From Paludibaculum fermentans_A (lineage in GTDB: Bacteria > Acidobacteriota > Terriglobia > Bryobacterales > Bryobacteraceae), in assembly GCF_051172195.1 (NCBI RefSeq), contig NZ_JBPJAQ010000001.1, forward strand, positions 5,952,001-6,016,000: DNA of 64,000 nucleotides, read 5' to 3'. A model generated the notes under the pieces. That model saw nothing but the letters and a program-made list of their open reading frames with translations. It made no database searches and had not been told where the DNA came from. The position numbers and the translations under genes are program-made. Shown here in pieces: positions 32,585 to 43,800 of the stretch. Positions within the stretch are counted from its first letter, which is position 1; each line of letters starts with the position of its first letter.

Positions 32585-33526
32585 GTGTCTTCCCGATCAG
32601 CCACGGTCCGGGCCTACGCCAAGGTCAACCTGAGCTTAAAGGTACTGTATAAACGCCCTGACGGCTTTCACGAGTTGCGGACCGTTTTCCAGACCATCGG
32701 CCTGCACGACACCCTTGATTTTGAATTCACGCCCGGTAAGGGCGCGGTGGTGGAACTGGACGACGCGTTGGCCATCGACAACAACCTGGTCACGCGCGCT
32801 GCTCGCCTTTTCTTCGAGCGTCGTAAGGTCCGCGGACGGTTGCGGATGCGCCTGAAGAAGCAGGTGCCCATGGGCGGCGGCCTGGGCGGCGGGTCGAGCG
32901 ATGCGGCGGCGGTGCTGCTGGCGTTGCCAGCGTTGACGGGCAAGAACACCAACCTGCCTGATTTGATGGAGATGGGCGCGGAATTGGGCAGCGATGTGCC
33001 GTTCTTCCTGGTGGGCGGGGCTGCGCTGGGGCTGGGCCGCGGCGAGGAGTTGTATCCCCTGCCGGAACCGAAGCCGCTGCCGATGATCGTGCTGGCGCCA
33101 CCCATTCACGTATCGACTCCAGAGGCCTTCCGGGCCCTCGGGCGCCCGTCGTTGACTTCACCGTCCGAGTCACCTAAACTAAATACTTTCCAGTCGTTTG
33201 TCTGGCAGGCGTATCTTGCGTCTGATGCGGAGAACGATTTCGAGGTAGCCGTCTTTCAGCTTCATCCGGAGTTGAAACGATGGCGGAGAAAACTCGAACG
33301 GCTTGGGGCTCATGTTGCACGGCTCTCCGGCAGCGGGGCAGCACTCTTCGGGGTGTTTCCAAACCAGGCCAAGCTTCAGGGAGCCCTTCCGCAGTTTCAC
33401 ACGGAGCCTCTCAAGGTTTTCTCGACGACGATGTTGACGCGCGTGCAGTATCGCGCGCGTTTGTGGCGGAGCCTGCGAGAACACGCATTAGTAAATACAT
33501 GGCCTCCCCAAAGCCGGTACGCGTAA
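32585..33526 (+). CDS. ispE: 4-diphosphocytidyl-2-C-methyl-D-erythritol kinase
   Basis: IspE phosphorylates CDP-methylerythritol in the non-mevalonate isoprenoid pathway. The 313-residue GHMP kinase starts AYAKVNLSLKVLYKRPDGFH and has the ATP loop VPMGGGLGGGSSDAAAVLLA. A C-terminal motif 3 is seen as ARLSGSGAALFGVF. The start is GTG at 32585, one base after the apt stop. Its TAA overlaps the ATG of prs (TAATG at 33524-33528), so the two are translationally coupled. ispE-prs is a common bacterial pairing. Confidence 0.94.
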   Translation: MSSRSATVRAYAKVNLSLKVLYKRPDGFHELRTVFQTIGLHDTLDFEFTPGKGAVVELDDALAIDNNLVTRAARLFFERRKVRGRLRMRLKKQVPMGGGLGGGSSDAAAVLLALPALTGKNTNLPDLMEMGAELGSDVPFFLVGGAALGLGRGEELYPLPEPKPLPMIVLAPPIHVSTPEAFRALGRPSLTSPSESPKLNTFQSFVWQAYLASDAENDFEVAVFQLHPELKRWRRKLERLGAHVARLSGSGAALFGVFPNQAKLQGALPQFHTEPLKVFSTTMLTRVQYRARLWRSLREHALVNTWPPQSRYA

Positions 33527-34476
33527 TGAGATCTGAGAGACTGAAAATACTGACCGGCAATTCGAATCCGGCGCTCGCCGCCGCACTGTGCACCGAACTG
33601 GGCACCGTGCTGGGCGGCGCCAAGGTGAAGACCTTCTCCGACGGAGAGATCTGGGTCCAGATCGAGGAGAACGTGCGCGGCAACGACGTGTTTGTGGTGC
33701 AATCCACCTGTACGCCGGCCGACCGCCATCTTCTGGAGTTGATCCTGATGATCGACGCGTTGAAGCGAGCCTCGGCCGACCGGATCACGGCCGTGCTGCC
33801 TTACTATGGGTACGCCCGGCAGGACCGCAAGGACCGTTCGCGGGTACCGATCTCGGCGAAAGTCGTGGCCAGCATGCTGGAACGCGCCGGCGCGGACCGT
33901 ATCCTGTCGCTCGACCTGCACGCCGCCCAAATCCAAGGATTCTTCGACATCCCGGTGGACCATCTGTTTGCCGCCCCGGTGATGATCGACCACTTCCGCG
34001 CCTATGGCGACCTGGACCGCCTGACAGTGGTGTCGCCTGACGCCGGCGGTGTGGAGCGCGCCCGGGCGATTGCCAAGCGCCTGGAAGTGCCGCTGGCCAT
34101 CATCGACAAGCGCCGCGAGCAGCCGAACGAAGCCGATGTGATGCACATCATCGGTGACGTTGAGGACCGCGACTGCCTGATTATTGACGATTTAATCGAT
34201 ACGGCCGGGACGCTCGTGAAGGGCACGAAGGCTTTGATCGAACGCGGTGGGGCCGCCAGTGTTTCGGCCTGCGCCACTCATGCCGTGCTCTCCGGGCCGG
34301 CTGTGGAGAACATCAAGAATTCTCCGCTGAAAGAAGTCGTTTTTTCGGACTCCATTCCTCTGCGTCCGGAGGCCGCCGCGTGCGGCAAGATCCGGGTGCT
34401 TTCGGTGGCCGGCCTGTTGGCCCGCGCCATCCAGAGCATTCACGAGGAGACGTCCGTGAGTTCGTTGTTTGTCTGA
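33526..34476 (+). CDS. prs: ribose-phosphate pyrophosphokinase (PRPP synthetase)
   Basis: Prs makes PRPP from ribose 5-phosphate and ATP. The 316-residue length is canonical. Motifs are LTGNSNPALA, FSDGEIWVQI, the catalytic region YYGYARQDRKDRSRVPISAK, LDLHAAQIQGFF, VVSPDAGGVERARA and the PRPP motif LIIDDLIDTAGT. The ATG at 33526 overlaps the ispE stop and gives the family N terminus; an upstream ATG at 33499 would add nine residues inside ispE. rplY follows after 17 bases. Confidence 0.95.
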   Translation: MRSERLKILTGNSNPALAAALCTELGTVLGGAKVKTFSDGEIWVQIEENVRGNDVFVVQSTCTPADRHLLELILMIDALKRASADRITAVLPYYGYARQDRKDRSRVPISAKVVASMLERAGADRILSLDLHAAQIQGFFDIPVDHLFAAPVMIDHFRAYGDLDRLTVVSPDAGGVERARAIAKRLEVPLAIIDKRREQPNEADVMHIIGDVEDRDCLIIDDLIDTAGTLVKGTKALIERGGAASVSACATHAVLSGPAVENIKNSPLKEVVFSDSIPLRPEAAACGKIRVLSVAGLLARAIQSIHEETSVSSLFV

Positions 34477-34493
34477 ATCGATAGGAGCGTAAT

Positions 34494-35171
34494 ATGCGAA
34501 AGGACATCACCATTGCCGCCGAACCCCGCTCGTCGCGGGGCAAGAACGAGGCCCGGCGGCTGCGGGTCCAGCAGCGAATCCCCGCCGTGGTGTATGGCAC
34601 CGGCAAAGACGCCGTGGCCGTGACGGTCAGCCCCAAGGAAGTGAACAAAATTCTGCACTCCGGTTCGGGCGTCAACACGATTTTCAACGTCGACATCGCG
34701 GGTGCGGAAAGCACGCCGGTGATGGTGGTCGACTGGCAGCACGATCCCGTGAAGAACAACCTGCTTCACGTGGATATGCTGCGCATCGATCTCAACAAGC
34801 GGCTCCGGGTCAAAGTTCCGGTCCATCCGCTGGGCGATCCCAGGGGCGTGAAGGCCCAGGGTGGTTTGCATGAGATCGTGTCCCGTGAAATCGAGATCGA
34901 GTGCCTGCCGGACGACATTCCGGAGAAGTTCGACATCGACGTAACGCACCTGATGCTGGGTGACGCGCTGCGCGCCAGCGATCTGCCTCTCACGGGTTCG
35001 ATGAAGCTGGTGAACGCGCCTGATCAGGTCGTTTCCCACGTTGTCGCGGCTCGTGGCGGCGCAGAGACCACTGAGGAAGATGCAGCCAAGACTGCTGAAC
35101 CCGAAGTGATCAAGAAGGGCAAGAAGGAAGACGAAGCTGCTCCGGCAGCCGACGCGAAGAAGAAGAAGTAA
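34494..35171 (+). CDS. rplY: 50S ribosomal protein L25 / CTC family
   Basis: The 225-residue protein is the long form of L25, with an N-terminal 5S rRNA-binding domain (about residues 1-95, RSSRGKNEARRLRVQQRIPA, YGTGKDAVAV), the TL5 C-terminal beta domain (about residues 96-190) and a charged tail rich in Lys, Glu and Ala that ends KKKK. AGGAG lies seven bases before the ATG. prs-rplY-pth is a widely conserved order. The tail is probably flexible. Confidence 0.95.
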   Translation: MRKDITIAAEPRSSRGKNEARRLRVQQRIPAVVYGTGKDAVAVTVSPKEVNKILHSGSGVNTIFNVDIAGAESTPVMVVDWQHDPVKNNLLHVDMLRIDLNKRLRVKVPVHPLGDPRGVKAQGGLHEIVSREIEIECLPDDIPEKFDIDVTHLMLGDALRASDLPLTGSMKLVNAPDQVVSHVVAARGGAETTEEDAAKTAEPEVIKKGKKEDEAAPAADAKKKK

Positions 35172-35255
35172 ACCGCCCAACCGGGTATTGATGCTCCGGC
35201 GGTTGGATTCGAAAGGATCCGGCCGCCGGGGCAGCCGCCTTGAGTCGAAAGCAGA

Positions 35256-35858
35256 ATGCCGGATCCGGAGATTTTGGTGGTGGGGCTGGGTAACCCTGGT
35301 CCTGAGTATGAGCAGACACCCCATAATCTTGGGTTTCTGGCCCTGGACCGTCTGGCCGCGCGCCATTCGATTCGGCTCAGCCGGCTGGAATGCCGGGCGG
35401 TTGTGGGTTTTGGAACGTTGGAAGGCAAGCCGGCCCTGCTGGCCAAGCCCCAGACGTTCATGAATCTAAGCGGACAGTCGGTGAAGGGCTTGTTGGAAAA
35501 ATACAGCCTGAAGCCGGACCGCCTGATTCTGGTGTTTGACGAGTTGGACCTGCCGTGGACACACGTGCGGGTCCGGCCCAAAGGCTCGGCCGGGGGACAC
35601 AATGGCGTGAAAGACGTCATACGGTGTCTGGGCACGGACGAATTTACCCGCTTGCGGTTGGGTATCCGTCCGGACCATCCGGTGAGCGATGCTGCCAGGT
35701 TCGTGCTCGCTCCGTTTAAGAGCGTGCAGATGAAGGAACTGGATGAGCTGCTGGATGCCGCAAGCACGGCAGTGGAGTCCATTATCGCCCAGGGCGTCGA
35801 TAAGGCCATGGCGGCTTACAACCGCCGCGCCCAGGGGCCAATAAGAGAGGAAGAATGA
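35256..35858 (+). CDS. pth: peptidyl-tRNA hydrolase
   Basis: Pth releases peptides from peptidyl-tRNA dropped by ribosomes. The 200-residue protein has VGLGNPGPEYEQTPHNLGF with the catalytic His, FMNLSGQSV, the Asp in LVFDELDLPW, and GSAGGHNGVKDVI. The gap of 84 bases after rplY contains a short imperfect inverted repeat but no clear terminator. The stop TGA overlaps the rpsF ATG (ATGA at 35855-35858), coupling it to the ribosomal protein genes. Confidence 0.95.
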   Translation: MPDPEILVVGLGNPGPEYEQTPHNLGFLALDRLAARHSIRLSRLECRAVVGFGTLEGKPALLAKPQTFMNLSGQSVKGLLEKYSLKPDRLILVFDELDLPWTHVRVRPKGSAGGHNGVKDVIRCLGTDEFTRLRLGIRPDHPVSDAARFVLAPFKSVQMKELDELLDAASTAVESIIAQGVDKAMAAYNRRAQGPIREEE

Positions 35859-36376
35859 GGATCTACGAAGAGCTCTTCATCGTTCGTCCCGACGTGACCG
35901 AGGAAGAAATTGATGCCTACATTGAGCAGATCAAGCAGGTAATCACTTCCGCCGGCGGGACGATCGACAAGGTGGACAAGTGGGGCGTGCGCAGGCTCGC
36001 CTATCGCGTGAACAAGCGCAGCGAAGGGTTCTACACCCTGATCCAGTTCTCGGCGGAAGCCGGGACGGTGAAGGAAGTGGAGCGTCGTATGCGCGTGACC
36101 GATCTGGTGATGAAGTGGATCACCGTGCGCATTGACGAGAAGCTGAAGAAGCTGGAGAAGCGGACGAAGCAGCGCGAGAAGCGTGCGAAGCGGCGTCCGG
36201 TGGTGGAACGTCCGGCGCCCAGCGCCGTGATGCCCGCCGCGCCTGCTGCTGTGGCCACTCCGGGTGCGCCCATGCCGGGTGCTCCGGCGCCTGTCGAAGC
36301 AGCCGTTGCCGCTGCTCCGGCCGAACCCGTAGCCGCGGCGCCCGAAGCCGCAGTTGTGACCGAGACCCAGGAATAG
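35855..36376 (+). CDS. rpsF: 30S ribosomal protein S6 with Ala/Pro-rich tail
   Basis: S6 binds S18 on the platform of the small subunit. Residues 1 to about 100 are the S6 domain (YEELFIVRPDVTEEEIDAYI, DKWGVRRLAYRVNKRSEGFY). The rest, to residue 173, is a basic stretch (KKLEKRTKQREKRAKRRP) and then a low-complexity Ala/Pro/Val tail, making the protein longer than the usual 95-135 residues. It overlaps pth by four bases. rpsR follows after 21 bases; no ssb gene lies between them. Confidence 0.94.
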   Translation: MRIYEELFIVRPDVTEEEIDAYIEQIKQVITSAGGTIDKVDKWGVRRLAYRVNKRSEGFYTLIQFSAEAGTVKEVERRMRVTDLVMKWITVRIDEKLKKLEKRTKQREKRAKRRPVVERPAPSAVMPAAPAAVATPGAPMPGAPAPVEAAVAAAPAEPVAAAPEAAVVTETQE

Positions 36377-36397
36377 GAACAGGAGGCATAAATCACC

Positions 36398-36712
36398 ATG
36401 GCTGAACAAAAGGGTGGACGCCCCATCGCCGCTTCCCAGAGGCCGACCGGTACCGACAAGGCCATCGCCACGGGTAAGCGTCAGTATTTCCGCCGCAAGA
36501 AGGTCGATCGCATCTGTATTGAGAAGATCGACTACATCGACTACAAAGACACCCGGCTGCTTTCGCAGTTCATCACGGAGCGCGGCAAGATTGTACCCCG
36601 CCGCATCTCCGGCCTGAACGCCCAGAACCAGCGCCGCATCACCGAGGCCATCAAGCTGGCCCGCAACATCGCGCTGCTGCCCTTCGCGGGCGGCATCGAG
36701 AGGGAGAGATAA
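36398..36712 (+). CDS. rpsR: 30S ribosomal protein S18
   Basis: S18 is the partner of S6. The 104-residue product has a 30-residue flexible N terminus followed by the S18 core: FRRKKVDRICIEKIDYIDYK, LLSQFITERGKIVPRRISGL and the helix AQNQRRITEAIKLARNIALL PF (read in two parts). AGGAGG lies ahead of the ATG. rplI begins five bases after the stop. Confidence 0.95.
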   Translation: MAEQKGGRPIAASQRPTGTDKAIATGKRQYFRRKKVDRICIEKIDYIDYKDTRLLSQFITERGKIVPRRISGLNAQNQRRITEAIKLARNIALLPFAGGIERER

Positions 36713-36717
36713 CGCCC

Positions 36718-37173
36718 ATGGATGTCATCCTCCGCGAAGACGTAGACAAGCTCGGCCAACGCGGCCAGGTTGTGAAAGTGGCGTCGGGTTACGCCCGCAA
36801 CTTCCTGCTGCCCAAGAAACTGGCCGTGGCCGCCAACGAATCCAACAAGAAGATCGTCGCCCAGGAACGCGACGCGGCTCTCCGCCGCGAAGCCAAAGAC
36901 AAGGCTTCGGCCGAGGAATTGGCCAAGCTGCTGGGCGCGCTCAAGCTCACGTCGGTCCAGAAGGCCGGCGAATCGGACGTCCTGTTCGGTTCCGTCACCG
37001 CCAAGGACATCGCCGATCTGCTTGAGAAGCAGGGCTACCAGATCGACCGCAAGAAGATCCAGCTCGACGCTCCGATCAAGACCCTGGGCGAGCACAAGAT
37101 CGCCATCAAACTCCACCGCGAGGTGACCGCCGAGGTCAGCCTGTCGGTGAACAAGGAAGAAGAAGCGCAGTAG
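36718..37173 (+). CDS. rplI: 50S ribosomal protein L9
   Basis: L9 spans from the L1 stalk region and binds 23S rRNA. The 151-residue protein has the N-terminal domain VILREDVDKLGQRGQVVKVA then GYARNFLLPKKLAVAA, the long connecting helix (about residues 40-75) and the C-terminal domain with VLFGSVTAKDIADLLEKQGY. The length is canonical. It is the last gene of the apt-to-rplI run; a strong terminator begins 14 bases after the stop. Confidence 0.95.
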   Translation: MDVILREDVDKLGQRGQVVKVASGYARNFLLPKKLAVAANESNKKIVAQERDAALRREAKDKASAEELAKLLGALKLTSVQKAGESDVLFGSVTAKDIADLLEKQGYQIDRKKIQLDAPIKTLGEHKIAIKLHREVTAEVSLSVNKEEEAQ

Positions 37174-37186
37174 CTTCCGGTTCAGC

Positions 37187-37235
37187 GGGCCCGCCGCCAG
37201 CCATGCCAAGGCATGGGCAGCGGCGGGCCCTTTTT
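37187..37235 (+). terminator. strong rho-independent terminator of the rpsF-rpsR-rplI run
   Basis: GGGCCCGCCGC (37187-37197) pairs perfectly with GCGGCGGGCCC (37220-37230) and is followed by TTTTT. Inside, CCATGCC-AA-GGCATGG continues the helix, so the whole element is an extended hairpin. The next gene starts only 13 bases further on. Confidence 0.93.
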
Positions 37236-37247
37236 ACTTTCCCCAAC

Positions 37248-38789
<1,542 letters not shown>

Positions 38790-38892
38790 ACAAACATTTA
38801 CCTGTCATTCTGTTTGACTGAGAATTCATATAGGGTGCATCGGGCTGTCACGCAGCCCGGTCACTCTGGGTGCGACAGCGGAGATAACCGCC

Positions 38893-39879
38893 ATGCCGCA
38901 CTCCACTCAGATCATCGCCCGACCCACCTCTCCCCGGCTGCGCGCCTTTCGCGCCGCCGTTTCACTTCACAGCCACACCTCGCATTCCGTGGAGCGCCTC
39001 GACCACGTTCGCAGCATTGCGGGCCTGTTCCGCGGACTCTGGTGGACTCCGCCGCTCGCCGCGGGCCCGGCCTTGCAGCTGGAGCGCGCCCAGATTGAGA
39101 GCCTCGGCCTGCTGCCCCTGGTCTCGATTACCGACCACGACAACATCGACGCACCCCTGTCGCTGCGCGCCCAGCCCGGCAGTCGCGACGTGCCCGTCAG
39201 CGTGGAATGGACCGTGCCCTGGGGCCCCACGTTCTTCCATCTGGGTCTCCACAACCTGCCGCCGCGCCGCGCCGCTGAACGCATGCGGGTCCTGGCCCGC
39301 TACACGGCAAACCCTGACACGCAGGAGCTGCCCGGCATCCTCGACTGGTTGGCCGAGGATCCATCCGTTCTCATCGTCTTCAATCATCCGCTGTGGGATG
39401 AGAAGGGGCTGCCGCCCGGAGAGCACGAACAGGCCGCCCGCGAGTTCCTGCGCCAGCACCGGCCCTGGATCCACGCCCTGGAACTGAACGGACTGCGTCC
39501 CTGGAGCGACAATCGCCGCGTCCTGCGCTGGGCCCGCGAAAGCGGTCTGCCTGCCGTCGCCGGGGGCGACCGTCACGGTTGTGAGCCGAACGTGTTGCTG
39601 AATGTCACGAACGCATGTACGTTCGGTGAATTCGTCGAGGAGGTGCGGGATCACGGCATCAGCCGCGTGCTCGCCATGCCCGCCTACCGCAAACCGCGCG
39701 GCCAGCGGATTACCTCCGACGTCCTTTCGGTCTTCAGCCGCCAGCCCGATGGATCGCGCTGGATCGATCGGGTGCTGGTCCGGCGCCAGGGTGCCCTGGT
39801 CTCGCTGCGCACCCTCTGGAGCCGCCCCCGGACAGCCGCCGCGACAGCCGCCTTCCCGGCCCCGCTACAATCGAGTTAA
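38893..39879 (+). CDS. PHP-domain metal-dependent phosphoesterase-like protein
   Basis: A 328-residue protein whose motifs follow the PHP superfamily order: SLHSHTSHS (motif I), SITDHDNIDAP (motif II), VIVFNHPLWDE (motif III) and AGGDRHGCEP (motif IV). It has no signal peptide and should be cytoplasmic. PHP enzymes hydrolyse phosphate esters of nucleotides or sugars using two or three metal ions; the substrate here is unknown. The TAA overlaps the ATG of the next gene (TAATG at 39877-39881). Upstream, a small hairpin CGGGCTG-TCACG-CAGCCCG lies at 38841-38859. Confidence 0.8.
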   Translation: MPHSTQIIARPTSPRLRAFRAAVSLHSHTSHSVERLDHVRSIAGLFRGLWWTPPLAAGPALQLERAQIESLGLLPLVSITDHDNIDAPLSLRAQPGSRDVPVSVEWTVPWGPTFFHLGLHNLPPRRAAERMRVLARYTANPDTQELPGILDWLAEDPSVLIVFNHPLWDEKGLPPGEHEQAAREFLRQHRPWIHALELNGLRPWSDNRRVLRWARESGLPAVAGGDRHGCEPNVLLNVTNACTFGEFVEEVRDHGISRVLAMPAYRKPRGQRITSDVLSVFSRQPDGSRWIDRVLVRRQGALVSLRTLWSRPRTAAATAAFPAPLQSS

Positions 39880-40724
39880 TGAGCCGGTCAGCCTTCCTCT
39901 CCATCGTTGCCTTTGCCTCCATCGCCTCGACGCTGGCGACCGCCCAACAGGAGCGAACACCAAAGGCCGCCGCCAAGGTCGTCCAGGATGCCCTCCAGGC
40001 TTTGGGCGGCGACAAGTTCCTCGCCATGCAGGACCGCGTGGAAGAGGGGCGCTTCTATGCCTTCTACCGCGAAAACCTCTCCGGCATGTCCCGCGCCAAG
40101 GTGTACACCCGCTACCTGCTTGCCCCGGAGCCGATGAAACCCAACTTCTTCGGTATCCGCGAGAGGCGCGCCTTCGGCAAGAAGAACGAGGACTACTTCG
40201 TCGTCTACAACGAACTGGGCGGCTACGAGATCACCTACAAAGGCGCCAAGCCGCTGGACAAGCCGGTCTTCGATACCTATCAGGAGACGCTGTTCCACAA
40301 TGTGCTCTATACCTTCCGCATGCGCCTGAAGGAGCCCGGCCTCACCTTCGATCCCGCCGGCGTCGACATCGTCGAGAACCAGCCCTGCAATGTGGTCGAC
40401 ATTGTCGACAGCGACAACCGAGTGACCAAGGTCTGGTTCCACCAGTCCACCAAGCTGCCCATGAAGCAGTATTGGGACCGCCGCGACCCCAAAACCAGGG
40501 ACCGCATCGAGGAGGTCACGATCTTCGACAAATATCGCGATATCGGCGGCGGCGTCATGTGGCCTTTCGTCATCCGGCGTGAACGGAATGGTGAGCGGAA
40601 TTTCGAGATGTTCGCCGATTCCATCAGCATCAATCAGGGCCTCACCGATGAACTTTTCACGTTGTCCTCGGACGTGAAGATGATCGAGAGCAAGGGCAGT
40701 AACATCCGGCCCGGCAAGAAGTAA
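39879..40724 (+). CDS. LolA-like outer membrane lipoprotein-sorting family protein
   Basis: A 281-residue exported protein: signal peptide MSRSAFLSIVAFASIASTLATA, an N-terminal helix with AAKVVQDALQALGGDKFLAM, then a large antiparallel beta region (YFVVYNELGGYEITYKG, NQPCNVVDIVDSDNRVTKVW, FDKYRDIGGGVMWPFVIRR). This is the LolA/LolB-like half-barrel type common in Acidobacteria, often annotated as outer membrane lipoprotein-sorting protein. Lipid or lipoprotein handling is inferred from the fold only. Start and preceding stop overlap, so it is coupled to the PHP gene. Confidence 0.75.
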   Translation: MSRSAFLSIVAFASIASTLATAQQERTPKAAAKVVQDALQALGGDKFLAMQDRVEEGRFYAFYRENLSGMSRAKVYTRYLLAPEPMKPNFFGIRERRAFGKKNEDYFVVYNELGGYEITYKGAKPLDKPVFDTYQETLFHNVLYTFRMRLKEPGLTFDPAGVDIVENQPCNVVDIVDSDNRVTKVWFHQSTKLPMKQYWDRRDPKTRDRIEEVTIFDKYRDIGGGVMWPFVIRRERNGERNFEMFADSISINQGLTDELFTLSSDVKMIESKGSNIRPGKK

Positions 40725-40805
40725 GCCGGCTTCCAGCGACCGGGCAAACATGCAGCGAACGAGCCCGGAATCGTTCGAATAGCCCCCTCGCGTATGCTGG
40801 AATCA

Positions 40806-43800
40806 ATGAAATTTATCGCCGCGCGTTTCCTCCTCCTCTGCGCCATGCTTTGCGCTGCCTGGCCCGCTGTGGCCCAGACACGCATCCAGAAGGTCTCCGG
40901 CGACGGGCAGCTCGTCCTCCTCTTCTACTCCCCAACCCAGCCCCTGGTCGTCCAGGTGGTGGATGGCGCGGGCAAGCCCGTGGCCGGCAAACCGGTGAAA
41001 TGGACCGACGTCGGGGGCATCAGCTATGCCAGCCCCAGCACGACCACGACGGACGCGAATGGCCTCGCCTCGCTGCAGTTCGTGGCCGGTGGATCTTTCT
41101 CCGCCGGTGTGGGCTTTCTTTCCTACACAGTCACGGCCACCACCGACATCGGCAGCACCAGTTTCTCGATCGTCTCCTACCCTTTCCAGACCGGCGCGGC
41201 CAACTACCAGCCACTGGTCGATTTCCTGAAGCCACTGCAAGGCGCCCCGATCACCCTGAAAGCCGGTGAACGCGTGGCCGACGCCGCGCGCATCGTCGTC
41301 TCCACCAGCGGCGCCAACGGAGGTTCGGCCGGCCTGCCCATCCCAGGGGTCGGCCTCTCGGTCCGGACCTTGAACCAGGACCCCCTCACTGGGCCAGTCG
41401 CCTCCTGCACCGGCGGCACCGTCCTCACGGGCGCTGACGGCACAGCCTCCTGCGAGATCCAGGCCAGCGGCACGCCCGGCACCACCGACCTGGTCATCGA
41501 CGTCGGAGCCTACCGCACGCAGACCATCCACCTCACCATGCTGCCCGGCGATCCCACGCCCACCATCACCCAGGGCAACAATCAGTCCGGCCAGCCCGGC
41601 CAGGCGCTGCCCGTACAACTGGTGGCCCGGATCCTGGATTCCCTGAACAATCCCGTAGCCGGCAAGGCCGTACAGTGGTCTGTCGTCACACCCGGCTCCG
41701 CCTCCCTCACCAGTACGGTCTCCACCTCTGACGTTTCCGGCTATGTCTCCGCCAACGTCCTGCTGGGCACCACACCCGGCTCCTTCCAGGTCAAGCTGGC
41801 CGTCGGGACGAACACAGTCCTCTTCAATTTTGTGATCCAGGGCACCGTGCCCGCCTTCACCATCACCACCGCGAGCCTGCCGAACGGTGTGGTCGGCGGC
41901 GCCTACAACCAGATCCTCGCCGCCACCGGCGGAACCGCGCCTTATACCTGGAGCCTCGCCTCCGCCGGCCTGCCGCCCGGCCTGACCCTCAACTCCAACG
42001 GCACCATCACCGGCACAATAACCACGGCGGGTTCCTACGGCTTCACCGTGCGCGCCACCGACAGCACCGGACTCCAGGCCACGCGCAGTTTTTCCATCTC
42101 GACCTCCTCGGGGCTGGCCATCACCACCACCACCCTGCCGGCCGCCTCTCTCGGGGCTGCCTATTCGCTCACCCTCGCCGCTACCGGTGGAACCCCGCCC
42201 TATACCTGGAATCTATACTCCGGGTCCATCGTCGCCAGCGTCATGCCACCCGGCCTTTCGCTCAGCAACACCGGCGTGATCTCGGGAACCCCCACAGCCG
42301 CCGGAAACTACGGGCCCACTGTGCGCGTCGTCGATTCAGCCGGGCACGAAGCGTACCAGACCTACACGTTTACGGTCGCGGCCGGAGTGGTGATCTCCAC
42401 CGCCTCGCTGCCCAACGGAGCCGTGGGCGCAGCCTACTCTCAGACACTCGCCGCCGCCGGAGGCACTTCGCCTTACCTCTGGACGCTGCTTTCCGGCACC
42501 ATGCCGCCGGGCCTGGCTGTCTCGCCAGCCGGTGTCCTCAGCGGCACACCCACCGTCAATGGCGTCTTCAACTTCACGCTCCGCGTCGCCGACGCCATCT
42601 CCGCCTTCAGCACCAAGGCTTTCACGCTGGTCATCAGCGGAGCCGCGCTGAATATCACTACCGCCTCACTGCCCAACGGCACGCCAGGCATCCAGTATTC
42701 CCAGAATCTCGCGGCCTCTGGCGGCACCACACCCTACACCTGGTCGCTCGCGACCGGCACGCTCACGCCCGGCTTGCAGCTCACTGCCGCCGGAGCCATC
42801 AGCGGAGTGCCCACCACGGCCGGCACCTCTTCGTTCAGCGTCCGCGTCACGGATGCGGCGGGCGGCAGCGCCACGGCCAACTACATCATCACCGTCGGCG
42901 CGGCCCTGCAGATTACCACGGCCTCGGCCCTGCCAAATGGCGCGATCGGTACGGCCTACTCCACCCAGTTCACGGTGCAGGGCGGGACAGCTCCGTTCAC
43001 CTGGGCCCTGAACTCCGGCGCCATGCCGCCCGGCCTCATGCTGACCACCGCCGGAGTTCTTTCCGGACAGCCCACCACCACCGGCAACTTCTTCTTCTCG
43101 GTGCGTGTCAGCGACAGTACAGGCGTATTCGCCACCGCCCCCATGACCCTGACCGTCGACGCGGCCGGTGTCGCGCCGCGCGCGGGCATCATTTCCCAAG
43201 TGGCGTCCGGCGGCGGTTGGAAGACCACCATCAGCCTGCTGAACGTGGGCGCCGCTACGGCTCCCGTGAAGGTCCAGTTCATGGCGGAAGACGGCACTTT
43301 GCTCGACCTGCCCATGACCATCACCCAGGCTGGCGCTTCCGTTACCCAGGCCGGCGGCCCGGTCAATACGACCCTGGCCCCCAATGCCACACTCCTCATA
43401 GAAACTGAGGCGCCCGTTTCGACGACGACGGTCGGTTGGGCCGATGTCCAGGGCACCGGCACCCTCGCGGGCTATGCCATCTTCCGCCAGCGCGGCGGCG
43501 ATGGCCGGGACTCCGAGGGCACCTCACCGCTTGAAACCAAGGGCCGCACGGCAGTCCTCGTCACCTATGACAATTCGATTGGCTTCGCCACGGGCATCGC
43601 CCTGGTGAATCTGTCGACAGCCCAGGCCTCCATCACGGCCATCCAGCGTGACGACTCCGGCGCCGAACTGTCGCGCGACATCATCCTGCTGCCCGCCAAC
43701 GGGCACATGTCCTTTGCCGTAACTGATCGCTATCCGGCGCTGGCCGGCCGCCGCGGTGTGGTGGAGTTTCAAAGCGACCAGGCCGCGGGCATCACGGCTT

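Noticed and set aside
35172..35255. Inverted repeat CCAACCG/CGGTTGG between rplY and pth as a terminator
   Set aside because: Only seven pairs with a long loop and no T run; the conserved gene order suggests read-through.
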